64,000 nucleotides of DNA, from assembly GCA_965276675.1 (NCBI GenBank), contig OZ255624.1, positions 248,001 to 312,000 of the forward strand, in the 5' to 3' direction. The DNA comes from G965276675 sp965276675 (GTDB lineage Bacteria; Acidobacteriota; Terriglobia; Terriglobales; Acidobacteriaceae). A model generated the notes under the pieces. The model had not been told where the DNA came from. It made no database searches and saw nothing but the letters and a program-made list of their open reading frames with translations. The position numbers were made by a program, and so were the translations under genes. How positions within the stretch are numbered: position 1 is the first letter of the stretch; each line of letters starts with the position of its first letter. Shown here piece after piece: positions 51,390 through 60,704 of the stretch.

Positions 51390-53258
51390 CTAGCCTTTTA
51401 GCACGGGGCGTATATGTAACTCACGAAGTTGCGTATCGCTGACCGTCGTGGGCGCGTCTACCATCAAGTCGACCGCCTTTGCTGTCTTGGGAAAGGCGAT
51501 CACCTCCCGCAGGCTCGGCGCACCGGCCAGGATCATGACGATGCGGTCCAGCCCCAGCGCAATGCCCCCATGGGGTGGGGTGCCATATTGCAGCGCCTCC
51601 AGAAAGAAGCCGAAGCGGGACTTCGCCTCCTCTTCGCTCATGCCGAGAGCGCGAAAGATCTCGGCCTGCACATCCTGCCGGTGAATACGAATCGAACCTG
51701 AGCCAAGCTCGAGGCCGTTCATCGCGAGGTCGTAGTACCGTGCGCGCACCGAAGCCGGGTCGGAGACGATGCGCTCCATGTCTTCATCGTGCGGCGCGGT
51801 GAAGGGGTGGTGCGCCGGCAGCCAACGCCCGCTCTCGGAATCGAACTCGAACATCGGGAAATCGGTGACCCAGATGGGACGAAAGGCGTCGATGCCCGCG
51901 ATCAGCTCAGCTTGCTTTTCCGCGGCGACAACTCCCCCGGTCACCTCGAAGGCGCGGTGGCGCTCTGCGTACTTTCGCGCGAGCTCGACGCGCAGATTGC
52001 CCGCAGCCGAGAGGACGTTGATCTCGCGCTCGGAGAGCCGGCCTCCGCTCTTGGTGTCGCTGGCCTCGACCGGCGCCGAGGAATCTCCCGCGACGAGCAC
52101 CAGCAAATCATCGGGCTCCGCCCCGGCAAGCGCGCGCACCTGCGCGACTGCTTCAGAGAAGCTCTTGTCCAGCCGCTTCAGATCATCAATCAGCTTGGCG
52201 CCCCTGCGCGCATTGAAGAGCGGGCGGTTGTCATCGCGCTCCTTGCGGGAGAGCTCGCCCACATGCGGGATGCGCAACGCGACGAGCGGCAGAGCAGGGT
52301 CGATTGCCAGCGTCTGCAGGTCGCCGTCCGTGAACGCGCTTCGCACATCGGTCAAGCCGGGTAGGCGCAGGTCCGGCTTATCGATGCCGAACTGCCGCAT
52401 TGCCTCGTCATAGGTGATGCGCGGAAAGGGAATGGGCAGGTCGATTCCGGCTGCGGCAAACGACGCCTGGAGAAAGCCTTCAACGACAGCGAAGATCGTC
52501 TCTTGCTGCGGAAAGGTCATTTCGAGGTCGATTTGCGTGAACTCCGGCTGACGATCGGCGCGCAGGTCCTCATCGCGGAAGCAGCGCACGATCTGGAAAT
52601 AGCGGTCGAAACCAGAGATCATCAGAATCTGCTTGAAGAGCTGGGGCGACTGCGGTAGCGCGTAGAAGTGCGCCGGGTGCACGCGGCTGGGCACCAGATA
52701 ATCGCGAGCGCCCTCTGGCGTGGAGCGCGTCATGAATGGCGTTTCGATTTCCAGAAAGTCCTCAGCGGAGAGGTACTGACGAATCGCGAGCGCGATCCTA
52801 TGGCGCAGCGCGAAGTTCGCCTGCATCTCCGGCCGGCGCAGGTCCAGGTAGCGGTACTGCAGCCGCAGCTCCTCGTTCGTGATCGCCTCTTCCGCGGGCG
52901 AAAACGGCGGCAGCTTGGAGTCATTGAGCACCAGCAGCTGTTCGGCAACCACTTCAACCTCGCCGGTCGCCATCTTGGGGTTCACGGCGCCCTTGCCTCG
53001 CTCCCTCACAATGCCGATCGCGGCAACCACATACTCGGGCCGCACATGCTCAGCCTTGGTGTGGCCCTCGGGGCTGAGATCGCGGTCGAGAACGACCTGA
53101 GCCACGCCAGTGCGGTCGCGCAGATCGAGAAAAATGAGGTTGCCGTGGTCGCGGTGGCGATTCACCCAGCCCATGACCACTACGCGCTGGCCAGCGTCTG
53201 AAAGGCGAAGCGAACCACAGGTATGGGTGCGCTGGAGGGTGCCAAGGAAGTCGAGCAA
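51390..53258 (-). CDS. aspS: Aspartate-tRNA ligase
   Basis: The 622-residue bacterial-type AspRS has the OB anticodon domain (GWVNRHRDHGNLIFLDLRDR), motif 2 (FRDEDLRADRQPEFTQID), a GAD insertion domain and motif 3 (GGIALGLDRIVMIL). It lies between hisS and the membrane gene on one strand. Confidence 0.97.
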   Translation of the reverse strand: MLDFLGTLQRTHTCGSLRLSDAGQRVVVMGWVNRHRDHGNLIFLDLRDRTGVAQVVLDRDLSPEGHTKAEHVRPEYVVAAIGIVRERGKGAVNPKMATGEVEVVAEQLLVLNDSKLPPFSPAEEAITNEELRLQYRYLDLRRPEMQANFALRHRIALAIRQYLSAEDFLEIETPFMTRSTPEGARDYLVPSRVHPAHFYALPQSPQLFKQILMISGFDRYFQIVRCFRDEDLRADRQPEFTQIDLEMTFPQQETIFAVVEGFLQASFAAAGIDLPIPFPRITYDEAMRQFGIDKPDLRLPGLTDVRSAFTDGDLQTLAIDPALPLVALRIPHVGELSRKERDDNRPLFNARRGAKLIDDLKRLDKSFSEAVAQVRALAGAEPDDLLVLVAGDSSAPVEASDTKSGGRLSEREINVLSAAGNLRVELARKYAERHRAFEVTGGVVAAEKQAELIAGIDAFRPIWVTDFPMFEFDSESGRWLPAHHPFTAPHDEDMERIVSDPASVRARYYDLAMNGLELGSGSIRIHRQDVQAEIFRALGMSEEEAKSRFGFFLEALQYGTPPHGGIALGLDRIVMILAGAPSLREVIAFPKTAKAVDLMVDAPTTVSDTQLRELHIRPVLKG

Positions 53259-53281
53259 ATCTTAAGGTCCTTTTCGGGTAG

Positions 53282-54598
53282 TTACAAATGTGATTGTGGT
53301 AGTTGCAAATGCAGGCTAAGTTCCGCTCGCGGCACTTTCGTCTGCTCGCCCGTGGCGAAGTGCTTCACGCTGTAGGCGCCCGATTGCTGCTCATTCTCAC
53401 CCAGGATCACGATGGCGCGCGCCAGCTTGTCCGCAAATTCGAAAGACTTCTTCAGTCGAAAGCTGCCATCGCCCAGTTCAATACGCAGGCCGGCGCGGCG
53501 GAGCTCCCGCGCTAGTGCCAGTGCGGGGGCGTTCATCCCCTCGCCCACCGGCGCAATGTAAGCATGGGCCAGTGTCGGCTGCCGATCCTGTCCTAGATTT
53601 TGGCCTTTGAGCGCCTGCAGCGTCAGCACCAGCCGGTCCTCCCCGATGGCAAAACCAATCCCCGGCGCGCGCGGACCACCCAGCAACTCAGAGAGCCCGT
53701 CGTAGCGGCCGCCGCCGAGCAGCGCGTTCTGCGCTCCCAGGCCGCCATGCTGAAACTCAAATGTGGTGCGGGTGTAGTAGTCCAGTCCGCGGACCAGGCG
53801 ATGAGTGTGCTGGTACGGAACGCCGCATGCATCCAGCGCCGCGCAGACCTCCGCAAAGTGTTCGCGCGATGCGTCGTCGAGCGAATCCCAGATGCGCGGC
53901 AACTGCTCGATGACTGGCTGGTCTTCCGGCACCTTGCAGTCCAGCACGCGCAGCGGGTTGGTCTCGGCCCGCCGCTGGCAGTCGATGCACATCCCGCCGA
54001 CGACGGGCTGCAACGCCGCGCGCAGCGCCTCAATGTAGCGCGGCCGGTCCGCCGGCGTGCCAACAGAATTAATCAGCAGCTTCCAGCCGGTGATCCCTAG
54101 CTCGTCGAGTAGAGTCGCCAGCATCTCCAGCACCTCCGCATCGCGAATGGGCGACTCGGAGCCGGCGCTGGGCGGTCCGATGACCTCTGCGCCGATCTGG
54201 AAGAACTGCCGGTAGCGACCCTTTTGCGGGCGCTCGCGGCGAAACTGCGGCCCAATGTAGAAGAGCTTCTGCAGCATCCCGGTGTCACCCAGCTTGTGCT
54301 CCAGGTAGGCGCGCACCACCCCAGCCGTGTTTTCCGGCCGCAGCGTCAGTGACTGCGCCTTCTCCGACTGCGCCCGTGCCCGATCCTCCCAGGTGTACAT
54401 CTCTTTGGCGACAATGTCGGTCTCCTCGCCCACTCCGCGCGCGAAGAGCTGCGTGTCTTCAAAAACCGGCGTGCGAATCTCGCCAAAGCCGTAGCGCGCG
54501 AAGATGCGCCGCGCCGTAGCTTCAATCTGATTCCAGAGTTCCGTCTCCGGTGGCAGCAGGTCGCGCGTGCCGCGGACTGCTTTTAACGTTGTGACCAT
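53282..54598 (-). CDS. hisS: Histidine-tRNA ligase
   Basis: The 438-residue class II synthetase starts TLKAVRGTRDLLPPETELWN and has motif 2 (FRRERPQKGRYRQFFQIGAE), the histidine-specific LVRGLDYYTRTTFEF and the anticodon domain near ALARELRRAGLRIEL. It precedes aspS by 23 bases, so both are one transcript. Confidence 0.97.
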   Translation of the reverse strand: MVTTLKAVRGTRDLLPPETELWNQIEATARRIFARYGFGEIRTPVFEDTQLFARGVGEETDIVAKEMYTWEDRARAQSEKAQSLTLRPENTAGVVRAYLEHKLGDTGMLQKLFYIGPQFRRERPQKGRYRQFFQIGAEVIGPPSAGSESPIRDAEVLEMLATLLDELGITGWKLLINSVGTPADRPRYIEALRAALQPVVGGMCIDCQRRAETNPLRVLDCKVPEDQPVIEQLPRIWDSLDDASREHFAEVCAALDACGVPYQHTHRLVRGLDYYTRTTFEFQHGGLGAQNALLGGGRYDGLSELLGGPRAPGIGFAIGEDRLVLTLQALKGQNLGQDRQPTLAHAYIAPVGEGMNAPALALARELRRAGLRIELGDGSFRLKKSFEFADKLARAIVILGENEQQSGAYSVKHFATGEQTKVPRAELSLHLQLPQSHL

Positions 54599-54663
54599 CG
54601 TTTACCCGTCGTGCTCATGCTTTCTGTTTCTTTCCCTTCAGTGTACCGAAGCCGATGAGGCGA

Positions 54664-54775
54664 GAGCATTTCTCCTGTAGGTGTAGACGACACGCATAAG
54701 CGGACGCAGACTTTCTTCGAGGAAAGGCTGCACGGAGATTCACTTCGCCCGTTCATAGCATCAGGAGAAATGCTC
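54664..54775. repeat. 14-bp inverted repeat GAGCATTTCTCCTG / CAGGAGAAATGCTC
   Basis: GAGCATTTCTCCTG (54664-54677) and its exact complement CAGGAGAAATGCTC (54762-54775) lie 84 bases apart between hisS and the next gene. The same 14-mer is at 28840-28853. Confidence 0.6.
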
Positions 54776-54796
54776 GAACGCGTCTAAACTCTTGGC

Positions 54797-55633
54797 ATGC
54801 GAGGGAGCTGGGAACCACCACCGGAGAGCAGAAGGCGCGCAGCGGTACTAGCGCTGCTGGTGTGCCTGGTGCTTTGCTGGCCGGTACGGGCAGGAGCCTT
54901 GCGCGTTCGGCTGACAGAGAAAGATGGGCCCGGAGCGTCGCTGGCCATCCACGTGGGGGATGAGGTCACGGTCGAGCTGCCCGCGCAACTGGCTGCCGGG
55001 TACAACTGGCGCCAGCGCAAAGCTCCCCAGAGCGTGTTGGCAAAGTTGGGCGAGACGACGCGCACGAATGGAGGCGGGCTGCTCGCCTCGACCGGGACAC
55101 AGCGATTCTCCTGGCGAGCGGCGACCCAGGGCACCGCAACCCTTGTGCTGGAGTACGGTCGCGTCTTGGCCGACGGCGCGCAGCCAGAGAAGATCTTTGA
55201 GATCCAGGCGACCGTTGCCTCTGGGATGCTGCCGGCAACCGCGAGCGCCGACCTGACCGGGCCCGTGGTGATCGGTAGGTACGTTGGAACTCTACCGTGT
55301 GCCGATTGCAGTGGTATTCGTGAGGAGCTGACGTTGTATGCCCGGAGTGCAACTCGGAGCGCGAGCGACATGGTGGACACCGCGTATCTGCTCCGGCGCG
55401 ATTACGACGTAGGTCCCAACCGGAGCCATCTGTTCGTGGAGACGGGCGCCTGGCAGGTCGTACATGGGACGCCGGGCGACGCTCAGGCGACTATCTACCG
55501 GCTGCACACGCCTGGGAGTGAAAGCCTTCAGGATTTCAAGGTCGAGGGCGCGAAGCTGGTGCCGTTGGACGCACAGGGCGTACCCATTGCTTCGCCAGCC
55601 AGTATGGACCTTTCGCTGCACAGGCAAGAGTGA
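54797..55633 (+). CDS. Chagasin-like (I42) inhibitor fused to NlpE-like domain
   Basis: After a signal peptide (VLALLVCLVLCWPVRAGAL), residues about 36-140 match chagasin-type cysteine-protease inhibitors: LAAGYNWRQRKAPQSVLAKL (the NPTTGY-like loop) and RFSWRAATQGTATLVLEYGR. Residues about 155-278 match NlpE: GRYVGTLPCADCSGIREELT with the CxxC. An inhibitor joined to an NlpE-type envelope domain is unusual. There is no lipobox, so it is likely soluble and exported. It may guard against host or competitor proteases. Confidence 0.75.
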   Translation: MRGSWEPPPESRRRAAVLALLVCLVLCWPVRAGALRVRLTEKDGPGASLAIHVGDEVTVELPAQLAAGYNWRQRKAPQSVLAKLGETTRTNGGGLLASTGTQRFSWRAATQGTATLVLEYGRVLADGAQPEKIFEIQATVASGMLPATASADLTGPVVIGRYVGTLPCADCSGIREELTLYARSATRSASDMVDTAYLLRRDYDVGPNRSHLFVETGAWQVVHGTPGDAQATIYRLHTPGSESLQDFKVEGAKLVPLDAQGVPIASPASMDLSLHRQE

Positions 55634-55700
55634 GAGATTCGGGTTCACGACACAAAGAAAAGAGTGCCATTCGGCACCCTTTCTCTGCACTCGCTCGCCG

Positions 55701-56060
55701 CTATCTGCGGTCGCCATCTTCATGATGATCATGCTGATGGTCGCCGTCCCGCCAGTCGTCATGATCGTGCCGGCGGTCGCGATCTCGCCAGTAATCCCGG
55801 TCGCGGTGCTCGAAGTACTCTCCACGGTTGTACGCTTCCTGAGCGCGCCAATCCTGGCGCGGGTAGTACCACTGACCCGGAGTGAAGTAGCCTCCGTTCC
55901 AGTATCCAGGCGCCCACACGTAGCCATATCCCGGGCAGGCTGGCCGGTATTCTGCGCGTGTTGCTGGTCCCACATTCACGAAGATGCCTACGCCGGCATG
56001 GGCTGCAACCGCAGGAGCCGCAAGCGCAGCCGCAAAGAGAACGGAACGTAATATACGCAT
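55701..56060 (-). CDS. Small secreted WXXGXW-repeat protein with His/Asp tail
   Basis: The 119-residue protein has a signal peptide (LFAAALAAPAVAAHAGVGIF), then GYGYVWAPGYWNGGYFTPGQ, a WXXGXW-type repeat, and a tail of alternating Asp, Arg and His (HDHDDWRDGDHQHDHHEDGD). The tail could bind divalent metal. Function is unknown. Confidence 0.75.
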   Translation of the reverse strand: MRILRSVLFAAALAAPAVAAHAGVGIFVNVGPATRAEYRPACPGYGYVWAPGYWNGGYFTPGQWYYPRQDWRAQEAYNRGEYFEHRDRDYWRDRDRRHDHDDWRDGDHQHDHHEDGDRR

Positions 56061-56322
56061 CGGAACCTCCCATTCCTCTGGCCTTCGTACAGATTCGGAG
56101 GTCGAGGCCTGTTTGCTTGAACCAGATTGCTTTCAGCAAACTCTCTGCACATACAAACAGCAGTGGGAGGAAAATGTTGCGGTCAAGACCGCAGTTGGTT
56201 AGCCATCAAAGCAGCGCTCAACGCGGGCGCAGCCTGCTGAGCTAAGCAGTAGGCGGTTCTAACTAGCGCCAAGGGGAAGCTCGGCACAGCTTGGCTTCCA
56301 CACCGCGGCAGAGTGTACTTTA

Positions 56323-56844
56323 CTACCAGTTCTCCCGCTCACGGAGATAGTTTGCGGTGTAGTCGAGATAGTTCCGTGCATACCGCAGGATCGACTCGCG
56401 ATCCTCGTCATTCAACTCGCGGCGTTGCTTTGCCGGCACTCCGGCCCACAGCGTTCGCGGCGGAACCACGGTGTTTTCCGGCACCAGCGCTCCCGCTGCG
56501 ATGATGGAACCCTCGCCGATGCGCGCGTTGTTCAGGATGGCGGCGCCCATGCCGATCAAGCAGGCGTCCTCCACCACGCAGCCGTGCACCGTGGCATTGT
56601 GCCCGATCGTGACCCAGTTCCCCACAATTACCGGAAATCTGCCGCGCATGCCGTGGAGTACCGCGCAGTCTTGCACGTTGGAGTTGCCGCCTATCTGGAT
56701 CGAGTGCACATCGCCCCGCAGCACCGCATTCATCCACACGCTCGAGTGCTCCCCCAGTGTGACATCCCCCAGAAGCTGGGCGGAGATATCGACATAGCAG
56801 GACGCCGGAACGGCAGGGGTGTGACCTCCATAGCTGCGAATCAT
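56323..56844 (-). CDS. Gamma-carbonic anhydrase family protein
   Basis: The 173-residue left-handed beta-helix protein has hexapeptide repeats and the three zinc-ligand histidines in CAVLHGMRG, TIGHNATVHGC. It matches YrdA/CaiE-type gamma carbonic anhydrases that may hydrate CO2 or have other roles. It is complete, ending in a C-terminal helix (YARNYLDYTANYLRERENW). Confidence 0.9.
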   Translation of the reverse strand: MIRSYGGHTPAVPASCYVDISAQLLGDVTLGEHSSVWMNAVLRGDVHSIQIGGNSNVQDCAVLHGMRGRFPVIVGNWVTIGHNATVHGCVVEDACLIGMGAAILNNARIGEGSIIAAGALVPENTVVPPRTLWAGVPAKQRRELNDEDRESILRYARNYLDYTANYLRERENW

Positions 56845-57069
56845 CGGACAGTGCCATCCTTATCGTGGCTAATGAGCTATCCCCAGTGTAAAGCTGCGGA
56901 GCGCGCTCCCGTTGACGCCTGGCTCGGTATTTGGGTGGAGGTGACATCCCTCATTTAGGAGGATTTTCGCTCTTTCGCTGCCACTTTTACGCCAGAATCC
57001 TTGACGTCGCCATGGTTTCTTAACGTAAGCTTAAGGTGACCCATTTGGGAAGTTTGGAGGTGTCGTTGA

Positions 57070-57267
57070 TTGGCAGAGGTTCGCGTACAGGAAGGCGAAC
57101 CGCTTGAAAATGCACTCCGCCGGTTCAAGCGCAAGGTACAACAGGAGGACATCATTAAGGAAGTAAAGCGTCACTCCTTTTACCTGAAACCCGGCGAGCG
57201 CAAACGCGTGAAGGAAGCATTAGCGCGCAAGCGGAATCGCAAGAAGGCTCGTAAAGAGCAAGACTAA
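57070..57267 (+). CDS. rpsU: 30S ribosomal protein S21
   Basis: The 65-residue basic protein (AEVRVQEGEPLENALRRFKR through KRNRKKARKEQD) is S21, helping in initiation. It starts with TTG at 57070, 9 bases after GGAGG. Confidence 0.93.
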   Translation: MAEVRVQEGEPLENALRRFKRKVQQEDIIKEVKRHSFYLKPGERKRVKEALARKRNRKKARKEQD

Positions 57268-57282
57268 ATCTCCTGAAGCATG

Positions 57283-57310
57283 GGCCCGCCTACTGAATAG
57301 CAGGCGGGCC
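57283..57310 (+). terminator. Hairpin after rpsU
   Basis: GGCCCGCCT (57283-57291) and AGGCGGGCC (57302-57310) form a perfect 9-bp stem followed by TCTC. Confidence 0.7.
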
Positions 57311-57478
57311 TCTCAGCCATATCTCGCCGCATCCCCCCTTGCCGGCGAACACCCTTCAAGTATTTTCATGTCTCTCTAGCGCCGCTCCTATTTTCGCGGC
57401 CCGGGCCCGATAGTCCCCCATGAGGAAAATCAGGAGCATTGCTTCTCCACTAGGCATGGAAGAAGCCGGGAGCAGGCT

Positions 57479-57796
57479 ATGGAGTTTACGGATAAGGTCC
57501 TGAAGTGTAGCGACTGTGGAAATGAGTTCATCTTCACGGCCGGAGAGCAGCTATTCTTTTACGACAAACAGTTTAGAAACGACCCCAAACGTTGCAAACA
57601 GTGCAAGCTCAAGCGCGTTGCTGGTAGTTCCTCGGTGCGCGCAGAGACCCGTACCGTTTGCTCGGCGTGTGGCCTGGATACCACCGTCCCATTCAAGCCC
57701 ACACAAGGTCGCCCGGTGCTGTGCCGGTCCTGCTTTCAAGGCAGGCGAGCAGATCATGCGGAGATCACTGCGGTGTCACTGCAGCCGAGGGCTTAA
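57479..57796 (+). CDS. Double zinc-ribbon protein
   Basis: The 105-residue protein has two ribbons: KCSDCGNEFIFTAGEQLFFY with a second CKQC pair, and VCSACGLDTTVPFKPTQGRP with CRSC. This CxxC-x17-CxxC layout is a widespread uncharacterised family (zf-trcl type). Confidence 0.85.
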   Translation: MEFTDKVLKCSDCGNEFIFTAGEQLFFYDKQFRNDPKRCKQCKLKRVAGSSSVRAETRTVCSACGLDTTVPFKPTQGRPVLCRSCFQGRRADHAEITAVSLQPRA

Positions 57797-57857
57797 CAGT
57801 GCGGTGCGAATTGTATGGGAGCTGTTGCTAGATTCGCGTTATTCAGCGCTTCCCATC

Positions 57858-57891
57858 AAGGCAGCCGATTCTTAAGGCTGCCTTGGCTTTT
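57858..57891 (+). terminator. Rho-independent terminator
   Basis: AAGGCAGCC (57858-57866) and GGCTGCCTT (57876-57884) make a 9-bp stem followed by GGCTTTT. Confidence 0.8.
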
Positions 57892-57925
57892 ATGCTGCTT
57901 GGGAATAAAGAGAGATAATCGGTCT

Positions 57926-58417
57926 CTAACCGCGGCTGTTCGCAAGCTTGCGACCGGGTGAGCCGACTTCCTTCTTGCCCGGCGGCTGCTTCATCCCGCT
58001 CTCGTCTCTTCCTGGCGCAGAGTGTTTGCCGGATTGGATCCGGTGCTTTTTGTCCTCATGCGTCACCAGCAGGGCCTCGATCTGCATGACCAGATCCTGA
58101 GTGTTCATCGGCTTCACCAGCATCTCGTCGGCGCCTTCGTCCCGCCACTCGCTGCCGGGCACCGGGAAGGCAGTCAGCATGGCAATCGCCGGCTGGTACT
58201 CGGCCTGCTTGGCGGCTTTCACGACGTCCAAACCAGCACGCTCGTTCTCCATGCGCATATCCGTGATGACCATGTGATAGGAGTGGGCGCGCAACTTCGA
58301 CTTGGCCTCGCGCGCGGATGCCGCCGTCTCCACATCGAACCCGTGGATCTCCAGGACGGCCTTGAGTGTCAGCAAAATCGCGAGTTCGTCATCAACCAGC
58401 AAGATGCGTCGTTTCAT
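57926..58417 (-). CDS. Receiver-only response regulator
   Basis: The 163-residue protein has one REC domain: RILLVDDELAILLTLKAVLE, the phospho-acceptor Asp in MVITDMRMEN and the Lys in MLVKPMNTQDLV. The 40-residue tail is charged and has no output domain. GGAG precedes the ATG at 58417. It is divergent from mtaB. No kinase gene is adjacent, so its partner is unknown. Confidence 0.88.
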   Translation of the reverse strand: MKRRILLVDDELAILLTLKAVLEIHGFDVETAASAREAKSKLRAHSYHMVITDMRMENERAGLDVVKAAKQAEYQPAIAMLTAFPVPGSEWRDEGADEMLVKPMNTQDLVMQIEALLVTHEDKKHRIQSGKHSAPGRDESGMKQPPGKKEVGSPGRKLANSRG

Positions 58418-58534
58418 AGAGCTCCAGTTGTACACAGAATGCAATCGCGGGGAAGGCCAGTATCGCACGCGCAGAAGCAGCCGGACATTAAACCGCTCCG
58501 CTCGTAGCCTTACCGCGTTGCTAAACTGAATAAC

Positions 58535-59986
58535 GTGGCAGGATACCACGTCGAAAATTTTGGCTGCCGGGCCAGTCACGCGGACGGAGATGCAATCGCC
58601 GCCGAGCTGGACCGCGCCGGCGCTTCCGAGGCAGCAGCAGGCTTTCGCGAAGCCGACTGCGTGGTCCTGAATACCTGCAGCGTAACAGCCGAAGCAGAAA
58701 AAACGTCCCGTGCCTATCTGCGACGGGTGCGCCGTGAGAACCCCGAAGCACGCGTGGTAGTGACAGGCTGCTACGCCCAGCGTGCGCCGGCGGAGGTTGC
58801 CGCTTTGCCCGGCGTCACGCGGGTGATCGGTAACAGTCATAAGGCATTGGTGCCGCTGGCGGTACACACTCTGCTTGGGTTGACAATGCAACCGCTAAGG
58901 TCAGGTCTTGCGCCCGAGCCAGCTGCGGCGCCTGTTTCCGTGCCGATCTCCCAGCTTCTCCGGTCAGGCTCCAATGCCATCCTGGCCGATCCTCTCTTCG
59001 CCCACGCCGACTTGGCCGCACCTGACCTGATTTCTTCGGGTGATACCCGCCCCAACCTCAAGGTTCAGGACGGCTGCGGAAATCGCTGCTCCTTCTGCAT
59101 CATCCCGACCACACGCGGCCACAGCCGGTCACTTGGGCCGTCGGAGGCGCTCGATCGCGTCAACCGCTTTGCGGATGCAGGGGGAAAGGAGTTGGTGCTC
59201 TCCGGGATCAACCTGGGCCGTTGGGGCAGGGATCTCCAGCCCGCTGCCCGCTTTGAGGATCTGGTCGAGGCCATTCTCGTGCGCACGGATCTGCCACGTC
59301 TGCGGATCAGTTCGGTGGAGCCTATGGACTGGACGCCCGCCCTGCTCTCGCTCTTCCGAGAGTTCGCCCACTGCGATTCTCCTGCGGGCACGGCGGAGCT
59401 GGGTGGGCGCTCCGGTCCGCGGCTGGCCCGTCATGCGCACCTGCCGCTTCAGTCTGGCGCCGATGCCACGCTGCGCGCCATGCACCGCCGCTACCGCCCA
59501 TGGCACTATGAGGAGAAGCTTGCAGCCATTCGCGCCGCGGTTCCCGGAGCCGCGATCGGGGCGGACGTGATGGTAGGCTTCCCCGGCGAAACGGACGCTC
59601 TCTTTGCGGAGAGCTTCTGCTTCATCGCCCGCCAGCCATTCACATATCTGCACCTCTTCCCGTTCTCGCCGCGGCCCGGAACCCCCGGCTTCGCATTGCA
59701 TCGGGAGAAGCCCGTGCCTGCCGTCACCGTCGAAGAGCGACTCGGGCGACTGCGGCGGTTGATCGCAGAAAAAAACCTGGCCTTTCGCCAGAGTTTTGTG
59801 GGGAACAGCTTGCCCGTGGTCACGCTCAAACCCTCCCCTGACGATCAACGCCGCGGCGTCACCCCGGCGATCTCCGACAACTTCATCAAGGTCGAAATCG
59901 GGGTCACCCGTCCGGCGAACCAGATGCTCACCGCTCACATCTCATCTATCACCTCTGCCGGATTAATCGTCAGGCAGATACGTTAG
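58535..59986 (+). CDS. mtaB: tRNA t6A37 methylthiotransferase MtaB (MiaB-like)
   Basis: The 483-residue protein has the UPF0004 domain (YHVENFGCRASHADGDAIAA, VVLNTCSVTAEAE, TGCYAQRAP, each with an iron-sulfur Cys), a radical-SAM CGNRCSFCIIPTTRGHSRS and a TRAM-like C-terminus. It adds methylthio groups to t6A at position 37 of tRNA. A GTG start at 58535 matches the conserved N-terminus. Confidence 0.92.
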   Translation: MAGYHVENFGCRASHADGDAIAAELDRAGASEAAAGFREADCVVLNTCSVTAEAEKTSRAYLRRVRRENPEARVVVTGCYAQRAPAEVAALPGVTRVIGNSHKALVPLAVHTLLGLTMQPLRSGLAPEPAAAPVSVPISQLLRSGSNAILADPLFAHADLAAPDLISSGDTRPNLKVQDGCGNRCSFCIIPTTRGHSRSLGPSEALDRVNRFADAGGKELVLSGINLGRWGRDLQPAARFEDLVEAILVRTDLPRLRISSVEPMDWTPALLSLFREFAHCDSPAGTAELGGRSGPRLARHAHLPLQSGADATLRAMHRRYRPWHYEEKLAAIRAAVPGAAIGADVMVGFPGETDALFAESFCFIARQPFTYLHLFPFSPRPGTPGFALHREKPVPAVTVEERLGRLRRLIAEKNLAFRQSFVGNSLPVVTLKPSPDDQRRGVTPAISDNFIKVEIGVTRPANQMLTAHISSITSAGLIVRQIR

Positions 59987-60053
59987 GTCAGATCGCCGCA
60001 GTGGTATACTTGGAGTGTGAGGGTGCGCCCTCGCTATCATTGGAGGATTCCCC

Positions 60054-60680
60054 ATCGCATTCGACAAACGTGCTGCAAAGCAGATAATTCGTACTAATGA
60101 AAGAATTCGCGCCCGCGAAGTTCGCGTCATCGACGATCAGGGCGAGCAGCTCGGCATCATGCAGCCCTTTGAAGCACTCAAGATCGCCCGCGAGCGTGGA
60201 CTCGATCTAGTCGAAGTCTCGCCCAGTGCCGTTCCGCCTGTGTGTCGCATCCAGGATTACGGAAAATTCCTTTACGAGAAGGATAAAAGCGACCGCGCCG
60301 CCCGCAAAAAGCAGAAGGTCATCGTCGTCAAGGAAGTCAAGTTTTCCGTTACGGTAGACGAGCATGACTATCAGACCAAGAAAAACCAGGCTGTCCGGTT
60401 TCTCACTGAAGGCGATAAAGTCAAAGCATCGCTGCGCTTCAAAGGCCGGCAGATGGCTCATCGCGAGCTTGGCTACGCCATCATCAACCGGCTGATTCAG
60501 GATATGGGCGACACCGGCATTGTCGAGTTCATGCCGCGCATGGAAGGCACCACCCTGCACGCGATTCTGGCCCCTGGCAAAAAGGCCGAGCAGCCGAAGG
60601 CAAAGCCCCCCGCAGCACCCAAACCGCCGCAAGGCGAGGTTGCTGCTGCGCCCCAGCCGGCTGCCAGCGTTCAGTCGTAA
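60054..60680 (+). CDS. infC: Translation initiation factor IF-3, AUC start
   Basis: GGAGG (60042-60046) is followed 7 bases later by ATC at 60054, which begins IAFDKRAAKQIIRTNERIRA, the IF-3 N-terminus. The frame runs to VRVIDDQGEQLGIMQPFEAL and to the C-domain (VKEVKFSVTVDEHDYQTKKN), 208 residues in total. The first ATG in frame, at 60159, would delete the N-domain. infC uses AUU or AUC in many bacteria so that IF-3 represses its own translation. It is followed by a hairpin terminator at 60705-60750. Confidence 0.92.
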   Translation: MAFDKRAAKQIIRTNERIRAREVRVIDDQGEQLGIMQPFEALKIARERGLDLVEVSPSAVPPVCRIQDYGKFLYEKDKSDRAARKKQKVIVVKEVKFSVTVDEHDYQTKKNQAVRFLTEGDKVKASLRFKGRQMAHRELGYAIINRLIQDMGDTGIVEFMPRMEGTTLHAILAPGKKAEQPKAKPPAAPKPPQGEVAAAPQPAASVQS

Positions 60681-60704
60681 CCGCCTTTAACCTTTTCACT
60701 CCGG

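Noticed and set aside
60159..60680. infC starting at the first ATG
   Set aside because: It would remove the N-domain of IF-3; the conserved sequence continues upstream to an ATC with a good ribosome site.
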